A stretch of 64,000 nucleotides of DNA. Source: Notamacropus eugenii (lineage: Eukaryota; Chordata; Mammalia; Diprotodontia; Macropodidae). The position numbers and the translations under genes are program-made. The notes beneath the pieces are model-generated. The model was not told where the DNA came from, ran no database searches, and saw only the letters and a list, made by a program, of their open reading frames with translations. Every line of letters starts with the position of its first letter. Within the stretch, counting starts at the first letter, position 1. The stretch is taken from assembly GCF_028372415.1 (NCBI RefSeq), contig NC_092877.1, forward strand, positions 213,768,116 through 213,832,115. The letters are read 5' to 3'. Of the stretch, positions 55,655 to 64,000 are shown in pieces.

Positions 55655-55912
55655 ATCATTACTGTGTTCATCCTTCATTGTCAAAGAAGACCACGCCATC
55701 AGAGAAATGATGACATGACTTGCACTTGACTTTTGAGGGAGGGAGGGCTGTGCAAGGTCTCCTCAGGAACCGTCTGGATCCAGTGACCAGGTACTTATCA
55801 GGATGACTGAAGATGACCCAGAATGCAATGGGAGACCATGGCTTCTTTAGGCCAAGGCCTATTCAGGTACTCACTTAGGATGAGGTAATGCCTATTCAAT
55901 GAACTAGAAATA
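55655..55912 (-). mobile_element. RTE/MAR1 3' module with RTE-like extension
   Basis: GTTCATCCTTCATTGTCAAAG, GATGACATGACTTGCACTTG, CAGGATGACTGAAGATGACCC, then GGAGACCATGGCTTC, TTAGGCCAAGGCCTATTC and GAGGTAATGCCTATTC. The last part has no tRNA head, matches the extension at 12.3 kb and probably belongs to the RTE LINE itself. Confidence 0.82.
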
Positions 55913-55919
55913 ATATTTC

Positions 55920-55961
55920 CACTACTGCTACTATTGCTACTACTACTACTACTACTACTTA
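55920..55961. repeat. (CTA)n trinucleotide repeat
   Basis: Imperfect CTACTG/CTATTG units, then about 7 CTA units. Confidence 0.93.
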
Positions 55962-56618
55962 ACATTTATTTCGTATTTTGTGGTTTGTGACATGCTTTAC
56001 ATCGATCATTTTTAATATAGAGAATGGCATAGAAATACTTTTCATTTTCTCTTTATAAATACTATCAGGTTTTTTTAAACATCTGATATATTATTCGCTT
56101 TCTTCTTTCACATTCAGTGGTCTCACTTTAAAATAAATATACACTTAAGATTTTTCAAATTTTCTTTCATCTTGCTTGTTGAGAAGTATGATGTTTATTT
56201 CTATGATCACCTTTCAGATACATTTAGGTTTTTAAAAAGATGGTCTTTGCGGTTTAGATACACTTTGGTTCTTTGTTTTCCTAGAGTTTATTTGTCTTTT
56301 TTTTTCCTTTGGCTCACTCAAGGTAAGACTTGTGGTTGTGAAATCATCAGAGTATTAAGGACAAGTTTTTACTACTTAGTAAAAATGTTACTAAGTAGCT
56401 GGTCTGTTATAGAATATAATATCTCCATTCACAAAAGAAACTCAGAGTCTTGAAAAATAAATGTCATCATGTCACTTTGCTATGGAGATGGCACTCTTGA
56501 GTTTTCCTGGATGGCCAACTTATTTCCTAAATCAACTCAGTGTTAGTATTAATAACATTTCATGTATATATTTAGGGTTTTACAATTTAAAATTATTTCC
56601 TTACATAAAAAAATCCTC
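55962..56618. other. Intergenic, no gene recognised
   Basis: Includes a perfect hairpin at 56372-56398. Otherwise AT-rich DNA without recognised features. Confidence 0.5.
56372..56398. repeat. Perfect hairpin (11-bp arms, 5-nt loop)
   Basis: CTACTTAGTAA and TTACTAAGTAG around AAATG. Confidence 0.85.
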
Positions 56619-56619
56619 C

Positions 56620-56700
56620 TACCACATTTGAGGAAACTGAGCTTTAAAGGGTTGAAATGATTTATCCAAAGTTACACCACTAGTAAATGTCAAAGGATTA
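56620..56700 (-). mobile_element. SINE fragment
   Basis: CATTTGAGGAAACTGAGCTTTAAAGGG and AAGTTACACCACTAGTAAATG, a short reverse-strand CORE-SINE piece. Confidence 0.65.
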
Positions 56701-57444
56701 AATATAAGGGTATACATACCTTATTATTCTGATACTTAGATCTATTGAAAGGAAATTTTTTCAGGATGAGTATTTCTTTCCCTAGTAAAGAACATAACCT
56801 TTTCATATGTCATTAATAGTTTTTTTTTTTAAATGCATCACTTGGTGGTCAGTTTTTTGATGATGAGCCTTCCTACACTTAGCTAGAGAGAAACCTCATC
56901 TATTGCCAATTGTAAATTCAAAGCCTTGTCAGTTTGATTAGACTCTCCAGAGCTCACCCTGTACTTATATGTTCCCTTGAGAACTCAAGCTTTCTTCCAC
57001 AAATGGATGAAACATTACAATAGCACTTTGATAGTGGATTGGACAGGCTATGTGACTTGTCTAGGTCATGCAGTCTCATATCACCACAACTTACTTTTCC
57101 TTCAAATGAATTTTATCTCTTGTGACATATATTCTTTTTTTCTCCTAATCTCTATGATCTTTTATCAGTTTTCTCCCTGGGAATGGTAGTAGCTATTGAC
57201 TTTAGTCGTCTCATTCTTACATAAATAACACTAGCTCAAATACCATTAAAAATGCAGACTCAAGTCACCAATGAGGCTAGTGTTTCACAGGTATGAATCA
57301 AAATTGTTATATCTGTTAAATCATCTTTTAGTAACTTTTGGATTTCTAGAGTATTATCTGCCTTTTTCCTTGAATACCAGGGAATTTTACATGGATATTT
57401 TCAATAATTGACTTGGTATGAACACATGTGGTACCAGTGTAGTA
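56701..57444. other. Intergenic, no gene recognised
   Basis: No recognisable repeat or coding signature. Confidence 0.5.
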
Positions 57445-57610
57445 TAAAGAATTACAGAATGCTCATTCACAAGGACCTTGGAGAGTACCAACTTATGTCC
57501 ATTCATTTGACATAATGAAATGGAGACCCAATGCAACGAACTGCCATGCTAAAGATCAAACAATAAGGAAATGGAAGAGCTAAGACTAAGGACTTAGGTG
57601 TTCTGATTTC
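57445..57610 (-). mobile_element. CORE-SINE, diverged
   Basis: AAGGACCTTGGAGAGTACC, TGACATAATGAAATGGAGACCC and TGCTAAAGATCAAACAATAAGG in reverse-strand order. Confidence 0.6.
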
Positions 57611-57679
57611 TGGTTAAGTGCTTATTAACTATAAAGTTACTAATTAACTTGTTAATTATATAAAAGTGCTAATGAGAAT

Positions 57680-57832
57680 TTAGAGCTGAAAATTTAGAGG
57701 TAATCTAAAAGAAATACTAATTCTATAGATTAGGCAACTGAGGCCTGGACCCCTGAATTGATTCGCTCAAGTTCATTCAGCAAAGTCAAGATTTAGATAC
57801 TATGAGTTTAGCACATTCTTCCCATTCTACTT
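57680..57832 (-). mobile_element. CORE-SINE, diverged
   Basis: ATTTAGAGGTAATCTAAAAG, AGATTAGGCAACTGAGGCC and GCTCAAGTTCATTCAGC in reverse-strand order. Confidence 0.65.
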
Positions 57833-57961
57833 TTATTGATGAACGCCACACAATTATAGTGTTCTATTAACCTCATTTATGAGGATAAAGACAGGCAAAG
57901 GGGAAAATCAGTTGGGAATCTCTTTTTTCCGCCTTTCTCTCTTTCAGAGAGGTAAGAAGAG

Positions 57962-58018
57962 AAAAATAATAAATAATAATAAATAAAATAAAATAAATAA
58001 AATAATAAAATAGTAAAT
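57962..58018. repeat. (AATAA/AAAT)n AT-rich repeat
   Basis: AATAATAAATAAAATAAAATAAAT units. Confidence 0.92.
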
Positions 58019-58364
58019 ACTGTATTTTTAGCACGTAAAGAGCCCCAAGTCATATGCTTAGGAAGCAAAGCAGTCGTCCTCCAGAAAATTAGCATGCTTT
58101 CTATTGCATCTGAGACTATTCTCACTGATCTGTTTTCATATGCTTGTTTCTATCACTGTTTACATAAGGAGAATCCAAAGCAGTTGGGCACATTTTATTC
58201 CAATGTAGTAAAAAAATGTCATCCTTGTGAATCTGGCATCAAGAAGGAGCATGTCCCATTTCACAGATAGGGAAAGAGAGACAGATTTCTTAGCTAACTT
58301 ATTCATAGTCTCATCAAATATGCAAAGCCAAAGGATTGAAAACTATCCTTCAGTGAATAATAAC
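58019..58364. other. Intergenic, no gene recognised
   Basis: No recognisable repeat or coding signature. Confidence 0.5.
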
Positions 58365-58500
58365 TGACATTTATATCACTTTAAGACTTGCAAAATGCTT
58401 TATATACACACGCTACTTTTTTCAGCTATCATGCAAACTCTGCGATGTAGCTATCATTCATATATTGTGCATATGAGGAAATTAAGGCCAAAGTCCATTA
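58365..58500 (-). mobile_element. MIR/CORE-SINE fragment
   Basis: ACTTGCAAAATGCTTTATATAC, AAACTCTGCGATGTAGCTATC and CATATGAGGAAATTAAGGCC in reverse-strand order. Confidence 0.7.
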
Positions 58501-58554
58501 TTCTATTTACTTTACCATTCTATTTCCTCATATACTATATTATATTCAGTTTTG

Positions 58555-58594
58555 TGTGTTTGTGTGTGTGTATGTGCGTGTGTGTATGTGTGAG
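58555..58594. repeat. TG-rich microsatellite
   Basis: Imperfect TGTGTATGTGCG units. Confidence 0.88.
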
Positions 58595-58639
58595 TGGAAG
58601 GAAGACCAGTTTTTCTTCCTAATACTTCCATTTTGTTAC

Positions 58640-58902
58640 TGTCATTAAGTCATTTCAGTCACATCCAAATTTTTGTGACCATATTTGGGGTTTTCTTGGC
58701 AAATACTGGAGTGGTTTGCCATTTTCTTCTCCAGCTCATTTGATAGATGAGGAAACTGAAGCACACATGGTTAAGTGACTTGCCCAGGATTACACAGGTA
58801 ATAAGTGTTTGAGGCCAGATTTGAAGTCAAGAAGATGAGTCTTCCCAATTTCAGGTTTGGCACTCTATCCATTTTGCCACCTAGCTGTCCCAACATTTCC
58901 AT
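58640..58902 (-). mobile_element. MAR1 SINE with RTE-type tail, full length
   Basis: ATTTGGGGTTTTCTTGGC, ACTGGAGTGGTTTGCC, TTAAGTGACTTGCCCAGG, GAGGCCAGATTTGAAG and CTCTATCCATTTTGCCACCTAGCTGTCC in reverse-strand order. Confidence 0.93.
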
Positions 58903-58994
58903 TATTTCATTATTATAGCAAACCCAAGTAGCTAGAGGAAGCATAACCTAGTGGAAAATACAGTAAATTGGGATCCATGAAAGTTGGGCTCAAG

Positions 58995-59255
58995 CAGATG
59001 CAGCTAGATGGTGTAGCAGAAAGAGTGCTGTATTTGGATGACCCTAGTTTTTAATATTGCCTTGGATAATTGCTGTGTGGCCCTAGGCAAGTTGCTAAGC
59101 CTCACTTTGCCTCAGTTTCCTCATTTGTCATCTGACTCTATGGTCTTTAATGTCCTTATTTTCAATCTATGACTGTGAACCTGCCATTTACTGCTTGTGT
59201 GTCTTTGGGCAATCTCCTTTGCTTCTTATGATATCAATTTTCTTATTTCAAAAAT
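58995..59255 (+). mobile_element. tRNA-type SINE, with a second diverged SINE part
   Basis: TGCAGCTAGATGGTGTAGCAG, GTGTGGCCCTAGGCAAGTTGC and TTTGCCTCAGTTTCCTCATTTG. A second piece from about 59165 has CCTGCCATTTACTGCTTGTGTGTC and TTTGGGCAATCTCC. Confidence 0.75.
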
Positions 59256-59264
59256 GAAAAGTTT

Positions 59265-59465
59265 AGACTGTGATCATAGATCTCAAAGACCAGCTAGTCC
59301 AATCTTGTTTTATAGATGAGGAATCAGAGGCCTTGGAGATTTTAAGAGATTTGCCCCAGGTTCACACAAGTAGTAAGTTAAGTCTTAGTATTGGGATTTG
59401 AACTTAGGTCTTCTGACCCTAGAGCCCCAGATTTTTCCACTGTACCCCCTTGCTTCCTGGACTAA
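59265..59465 (-). mobile_element. CORE-SINE
   Basis: GATCATAGATCTCAAAGACC, TAGATGAGGAATCAGAGGCC, GGGATTTGAACTTAGGTCTTCTG and TTTTTCCACTGTACC in reverse-strand order. Confidence 0.82.
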
Positions 59466-59984
59466 AGGCTACAAATGCTTTTAAGCTTTAATTTTCAATG
59501 ACTTTACTTAATAAACTAGCAATAGTAGGAGGTAGATGGTGCTTGCTGATTGAATCCTAAAATCATTTCAGTTGAGTTGTCTTGTCATACTGAGTGAGCT
59601 GATCCATTTAACTAGTTCTTTTGTCTTCTCAATCGTTTTGTGCTAAGTCACAAATTTGGAAACTGGTTAAGGATTTAGAATCAACAAGTGGAATTTGTGA
59701 GGTCAAGCATCCAAAGACAGAGGGGTGAACATTAAACCAGAGAAAGGGTCAAAAAAAGCAGATATTGACTTGTTTGTTGAAGAGGAGAGCTTAATAATGT
59801 ATCAATTCCATGTGAATCTTATCAATATCTTCCTTTTGCAATGGGCTATGTTCAGGGGAAAACTTTCTGTTTTTTGTCTCTTCCCAAAAGATTAGAACAT
59901 GTGTCAAGTTCATTTACCTTTAAAGATTTGTATGTGTTCTCAGTTAGGTACCAACAGCTCAACACTTGCTATTAAGTCAAGTCA
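59466..59984. other. Intergenic, no gene recognised
   Basis: No recognisable repeat or coding signature. Confidence 0.5.
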
Positions 59985-60205
59985 ACAAATCAATAAGCAT
60001 TTATTAAGGACTTCCTATGTGCCAGCCACTTGACCAGTACAGAGATACAAGGCAAAGCAACAAATAAACAAACAAAAAACAAAAGGAAAACAAAAAGCTC
60101 CTGCCCTCAAAGAATTCAATAGTTTAGTGGAAGAGAAAACATGCAAATAACTACATATGAAAACAAATATAGAGGGTTCATTGGAGATAAGATTAAATTG
60201 GAAAT
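59985..60205 (+). mobile_element. L2/ancient LINE-end fragment
   Basis: CAATAAGCATTTATTAAGG, CTTCCTATGTGCCAGCC, AGCTCCTGCCCTCAAAG and AATTCAATAGTTTAGTGG in order; an AAACAAAC patch lies in the middle. Confidence 0.7.
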
Positions 60206-60494
60206 AATTCAAAGAGCAGCTAACATCAAGAAGGATGGGGAAAGATGATAAATTTCATTCTTGATTAACTAATGGAAAATAGAGGTCATTTATTATTAAG
60301 TATAAAAAGGCTTTGAACAAATTTTGTTATAAACAAACAACCTTGTAACAACCTTGCTATAAATTTGTTGGGAAGGGATGATGTCTATCTGTGAATAACA
60401 TATAACAAAAATATCACTTAAATGTTGGCTTTTGAACTACAAACTAGAAGCTACTAAATGATAAAATGCGTTAGTTTCTCAAAAATTAAATACC
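60206..60494. other. Intergenic, no gene recognised
   Basis: No recognisable features before the L1 end. Confidence 0.45.
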
Positions 60495-60779
60495 ACCATT
60501 AGATCAGATGAAAAGGAAAAGAAGCTATATGTTCTAGTATATTTATATTAGCTCTCTTTGTGGTGGCAAAGAAATGGATATTGAAAGAATACCTGTAAAT
60601 TGGGGGATGGTTGTGATGAAATATTATTGTGTTGTAAGAAATGATAAGGTGATTGAATTTAGAAAAAAACATGAAAAAACTTGAATGAAATAATGAAAAA
60701 TGAAATGAGCAGATCCGAGAGAACAGTATATACAATAATAACAATATTGTTTGAAGGGTAATTGTGAATAACCAAGTTA

Positions 60780-60804
60780 TTTTGAGTATTAGAAATACTC
60801 AAAA
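60780..60804. repeat. Perfect hairpin (11-bp arms, 3-nt loop)
   Basis: TTTTGAGTATT and AATACTCAAAA around AGA, inside the old L1 3' end. Confidence 0.88.
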
Positions 60805-60833
60805 CAACCACAAAAGATCTATGAAGGAAGATG

Positions 60834-60863
60834 CTATCCACCTCCAGAGAAAGAGGTGGATAG
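60834..60863. repeat. Perfect hairpin (11-bp arms, 8-nt loop)
   Basis: CTATCCACCTC and GAGGTGGATAG around CAGAGAAA. Other L1 copies have TCCACATCCAGAGAGAGAATG here, so the right arm is new in this copy. Confidence 0.88.
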
Positions 60864-61189
60864 TATTCATAATAAGGTTTCATGTATACCTAAAAATGTA
60901 TTGTTTTTAATAATAATCTAATGTTATGCTCTAGGGTGGGATGGAAGGAAGGGAAAGAGTAAAAACAAAATAAATTAAATTAAAAAAGAAAAAATGTTTT
61001 GAACATGTAATTGGCAAGAAATAAATTATTATAAAAAAGATATTTATAGATGGTGGGATGGGGATTAGAACAACAAAACTATGAGAAATTCAATATTGCC
61101 ACAGCAGCTTTATGTAATAATTTTCTTTAAAAAGAGAAAAATAAAAATGCCTCTTTTTCTTTTTAAGGAAAATTATTGTATAAGACTGC

Positions 61190-61420
61190 AAAGTTCGGCT
61201 TCCTTCAAGAGTCAGCTCAGGTGCCATGTTCTACTAGAAGCCTTTCCTGGTCTCCCTCTCCCTCCAAACTCTGTCTCTGTTTCTGTCTTTCTCAATCTCT
61301 CTTTCTACTCTTTACCTAACTACAGGATGACTCCTTCTGAAGGATTCCATTCCATTGTAGCTCCATTATAAATTCATTGAAGGCAGAGATGGTTTCACCT
61401 CTTTGGATCACCAATATTTA
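61190..61420 (+). mobile_element. L2 LINE 3' end
   Basis: TTCAAGAGTCAGCTCAGGTGCC, AGAAGCCTTTCCTGGTCTCC and TTCATTGAAGGCAGAGATGG in sense order. The L1 at 61457 inserted at its 3' end. Confidence 0.78.
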
Positions 61421-61456
61421 ACATTGTGAGGAAGCACTTAATAAATGAATGTTTAT

Positions 61457-62189
61457 GGAACTATGCCCAAAGGGCTACAAATATGTGCATACCCTTTGAT
61501 CCAGCAATATCGCTACTAGGACTGTATCCCCAAGAGATCATAAAAATGGGAAAGGGCCCCACATGTACAAAAGTATTTATAGCAGCTCTCTTTGTGGTGG
61601 GACAAGAACTGGAAATCAAGGGGATGCCCATCAATTGGGGAATGGCTGAATAAACTGTGGTATATGAATGTAATGGAATAGTATTTTGCTATAAGAAATG
61701 ATGAACAGGAAGACTTCAGAGAGGCCTGGAAAGACTTATATGATCTGATGCTGAGTGAAAGGAGCAGAACAAGCAGAACTTTGCACACAGCAACAACCAC
61801 AGTGTGTGAGGAATTTTTCTGGTAGACTTAGTCCTTCACAGCAATGTAAGGACCTAAAAAATTCCCAATGGACTTGAGGCAAAATGCCTTTCACATCCAG
61901 AGAAAGAATTATGGCAGTGGATGGCAGAATGAAGCAGACTATTTTCACTTGTGTTATGCTTTGTTTTGTTCTCATGGTTTTTCCTATTCATTTTAATTCT
62001 TCTGTGCAACATGACTAAGGTGAAAATGTATTTAATAAGAATGCATGTGTAGAACCTATATAAAATTGTATGCCATCTTGGGGAGGGAGGGGGTAGATAA
62101 AGGGGAAGGTGGGGGAAGGAGGGGAAAAATTTAAGATATATGGAAGTGATTATAGAAAACTGAAAACAAATTAATTAATAAAAAATAAT
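61457..62189 (+). mobile_element. L1 3' end, 5'-truncated, with 17-bp target duplication
   Basis: ORF2 end (YAQRATNMCIPFDPAISLLG, then KVFIAALFVVGQELEIKGMP), then the full 3' UTR with a G-rich block (GGGGAGGGAGGGGG) and AT tail. AATAAATGAATGTTTAT (61440-61456) on the left and AATAAATGCATGTTTAT (62190-62206) on the right match at 16 of 17 positions. The best-preserved L1 tail in the window. Confidence 0.93.
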
Positions 62190-62206
62190 AATAAATGCAT
62201 GTTTAT

Positions 62207-62849
62207 TGACAGAAATAATCACACTGGAAGGGGCCTTCGAGATTGCTTATTTCTACTTCTAGACAGGTCCTTCTTAAAATCACAAAAGAGATGGGAGTCA
62301 GTGTTATGTTTAAGACTTACAGAGAAGCTAACCTTAGAATATGCTTTTCTAATATAGCACAATAATTCATGGAAATCTGAGTAAAATATGACTACCTTCT
62401 CCAATGGAGAAACTTCTCTCTTCTTCAACCTAAAAGTGCCCAAGTTAATCTGACATCCTCTGATTTGAGATATATCCTCCCCCTACCCCCATCTTTTAGG
62501 AAAATAGAACATTTTAGTAATTTTGGCCCTGTTTGGAGGAACAGCCTCTTCCTCTGTAGTTAAAAGGCCTCTTATTACCTGATGACAATTAAGATAAGAT
62601 ATTCTTATGAGAATTGTAACTAGGATTATTTGTGCCTTGGGCAAACTTTACTAAACCTGACTAAGTAGCATAAAATACATTTGAATGAATTTTTTAAATA
62701 AAAATTCAGTTCTGGGGAGAAATCCGTTCAGGTACAACAGGTAGGGTAGAAGCAACTCTGCCTTGAACCTTCACATTTAACAATTCTTGTTAAGTAGGTT
62801 CTCAAACCAGTTATTTGATTTTTGCTGAAGAGGTGAAATTGCTGTCCGG
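62207..62849. other. Intergenic, no gene recognised
   Basis: No recognisable repeat or coding signature. Confidence 0.5.
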
Positions 62850-63090
62850 GCCTTCAAAATTTTATTGCCTTGGTATAAAGACTTTATTACTCTGGTCTGT
62901 TATTGTTCAGTCTTTGTTATGTCCCTATATTCCCTTATTTTTTTACCTGGTTCCCTCCCCTCTCCCCTCTCCCCCTTGTCCTTCCTTCCCCTTCCCTTGC
63001 CAGTTCTGTCTTGTGTTGTGTGGTCTTTGTATTCCCAGCACCTAGCACAGTGCCTTACATATAGCAATGCTTAGTAAATGCTTGTGGGTT
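62850..63090 (+). mobile_element. L2 LINE 3' end
   Basis: TCTTTGTATTCCCAGCACC, TAGCACAGTGCCTTACATATAGC and TTAGTAAATGCTTGTGGG are the terminal L2 phrases; a C/T-rich patch precedes them. Confidence 0.75.
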
Positions 63091-63519
63091 GAATCTTCAT
63101 TTCTTTCACCCAGGGAGCCTTCATTGCAGTACAATCATTCATTTCCTAAAGGAAAAAAAAAAACCTAAAATATTTTTTCTGCTTACATGCAATAGTTTTC
63201 TGTTGGGACACAACAAACCTAGACAAAGATATGGCAAACTTTTAATCCACTCATCAACTTTCTATGCCAATGTCATGAGTATTTTTCCTAGGAGTTCACC
63301 AGATAGATTTCTGGTGCTTCTTTATCTTAGTTGTTATTAAATGGAACTCTCTAGAATTGACTAGATCAGTTAAAATCAATATTAGTTCATCTTGTCTTGC
63401 TCATCATTCATTTCTCTGAAGGTATTTCCTGTCTCTGTCATTCTAATGGGCCACGCAAGGCTTAGCTTCTTGGGTGCTAGAACCTCAGAAGATCTAATGG
63501 TGGTGGTGTTATTGTTGGC
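63091..63519. other. Intergenic, no gene recognised
   Basis: No recognisable repeat or coding signature. Confidence 0.5.
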
Positions 63520-63521
63520 AC

Positions 63522-63698
63522 TGTTCCTTCCTTCCTTCCTCCCTCTCTCCCTCTTTCTCTCCCTCCCTTCCTCCCTTTGTTTCTTTCTCTCTCTCTCTCT
63601 TTCCCTCTTTCTTCCTTCCTTCCTTTCTTCCTCCCTTCCTTCCTTTCTTCCTTCTTCCCCACTTCCACCTCCACCTCCTGCTCCTCCTTCTTATTCTT
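63522..63698. repeat. Pyrimidine (CCTT/CTCC)n tract
   Basis: Interrupted CCTT, CTCT and CCTCC units, almost free of purines on the + strand; open frames on both strands are artefacts. Confidence 0.93.
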
Positions 63699-63702
63699 CT
63701 TC

Positions 63703-63900
63703 TCACAGTGGACAGAGTGCTGAACTAGGAGTCAGAAACACCTGAGTTCAAATATGAATCCAGTCACTACCTAGCTGTGTGACTCTGGGCAAGTTACTTA
63801 ATCTCTTCTTGATACAATTTTCTCATCTGTAAAAATGTGGATAATAATAGTACTTATCTCCCAGGCTTGTTGAGAGGATCAAATTATATCTCATTTATTA
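63703..63900 (+). mobile_element. CORE-SINE (WSINE/MIR-like)
   Basis: CACAGTGGACAGAGTGCTG, CACCTGAGTTCAAATATG, GTGTGACTCTGGGCAAGTTAC and CTTGTTGAGAGGATCAAATTATATC. Confidence 0.88.
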
Positions 63901-64000
63901 GTATATGAAGGGTCATAGTTTGAGGTTCCACTAGGTACCTCTACCCCTGTGAGGAGTTGGACACCTTGCATAGACCACCACATTACCTTGTGTCAGAAGG

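Larger units (their letters stand above)
60495..61030 (+). mobile_element. Old L1 3' end
   Basis: TCTTTGTGGTGGCAAAGAAATGG, TGTGTTGTAAGAAATGATAAGG, GAAATGAGCAGATCCGAGAG, then 3' UTR parts such as GGGTGGGATGGAAGGAAGGG, and an AT-rich tail. More diverged than the neighbour at 61.5 kb and interrupted by two perfect hairpins. Confidence 0.82.

Overview
The window reads as a marsupial (metatherian) nuclear genome segment. The evidence is its repeats: many tRNA-derived SINEs of the MAR1 type with RTE-like 3' ends, MIR/WSINE-like CORE-SINEs, L1 elements with a long G-rich 3' UTR, CR1/L3 and L2 relics, hAT-type MITEs, and long CA/GT, GA and TTCC microsatellites. The species cannot be fixed from this sequence alone. 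Base composition is AT-rich and CpG-poor, except in the youngest insertions: the L1 5' UTR at the left edge and the LTR at 5.4-6.1 kb.

I see no multi-exon host gene. The one substantial host-type coding sequence is an intronless TRIM-family copy on the + strand at about 14.03-15.43 kb. Its RING region is wrecked (possible start loss, one zinc ligand changed, net 2-base deletion, in-frame TAG), but the B-box, coiled coil and PRY-SPRY stay open for 400 codons. It looks like a processed copy, either a pseudogene or a RING-less retrogene.

Layout. 0-1.26 kb: 5' end of a well-preserved minus-strand L1, with a 5' UTR carrying a YY1-like motif at its terminus and an open ORF1 that runs off the window. 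2.3-3.1 kb: L1 3' ends. 5.4-6.1 kb: solo LTR with a perfect 5-bp target duplication. 6-13.5 kb: hAT MITE, CORE-SINEs, L2 and RTE relics. 14-15.6 kb: TRIM retrocopy. 16-23 kb: SINEs, hAT MITEs and LTR-like sequence. 23.5-27.8 kb: decayed but nearly complete minus-strand L1 ORF2. 28-38.9 kb: microsatellites, L2 and SINEs among long stretches where I recognise nothing. 39.2-41.2 kb: two opposed CR1/L3 relics. 41.7-43.6 kb: old L1. 44-49 kb: L2, CR1/L3, hAT and L1 fragments. 49-60 kb: SINE-rich, with a full-length 7SL RNA pseudogene at 54.3 kb. 60.5-62.2 kb: two L1 3' ends, one with a clear target duplication. The right edge has L2, a pyrimidine tract and a SINE.

The sequences act together only as a record of retrotransposition. 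L1 machinery is the likely source of the TRIM and 7SL copies. RTE is the likely source of the MAR1 SINEs. I found no operon, CRISPR, defence system or other new molecular system. The most unusual signals are the RING-less TRIM open frame, the 7SL copy that retains its S domain, the young L1 5' end and a set of short perfect hairpins.
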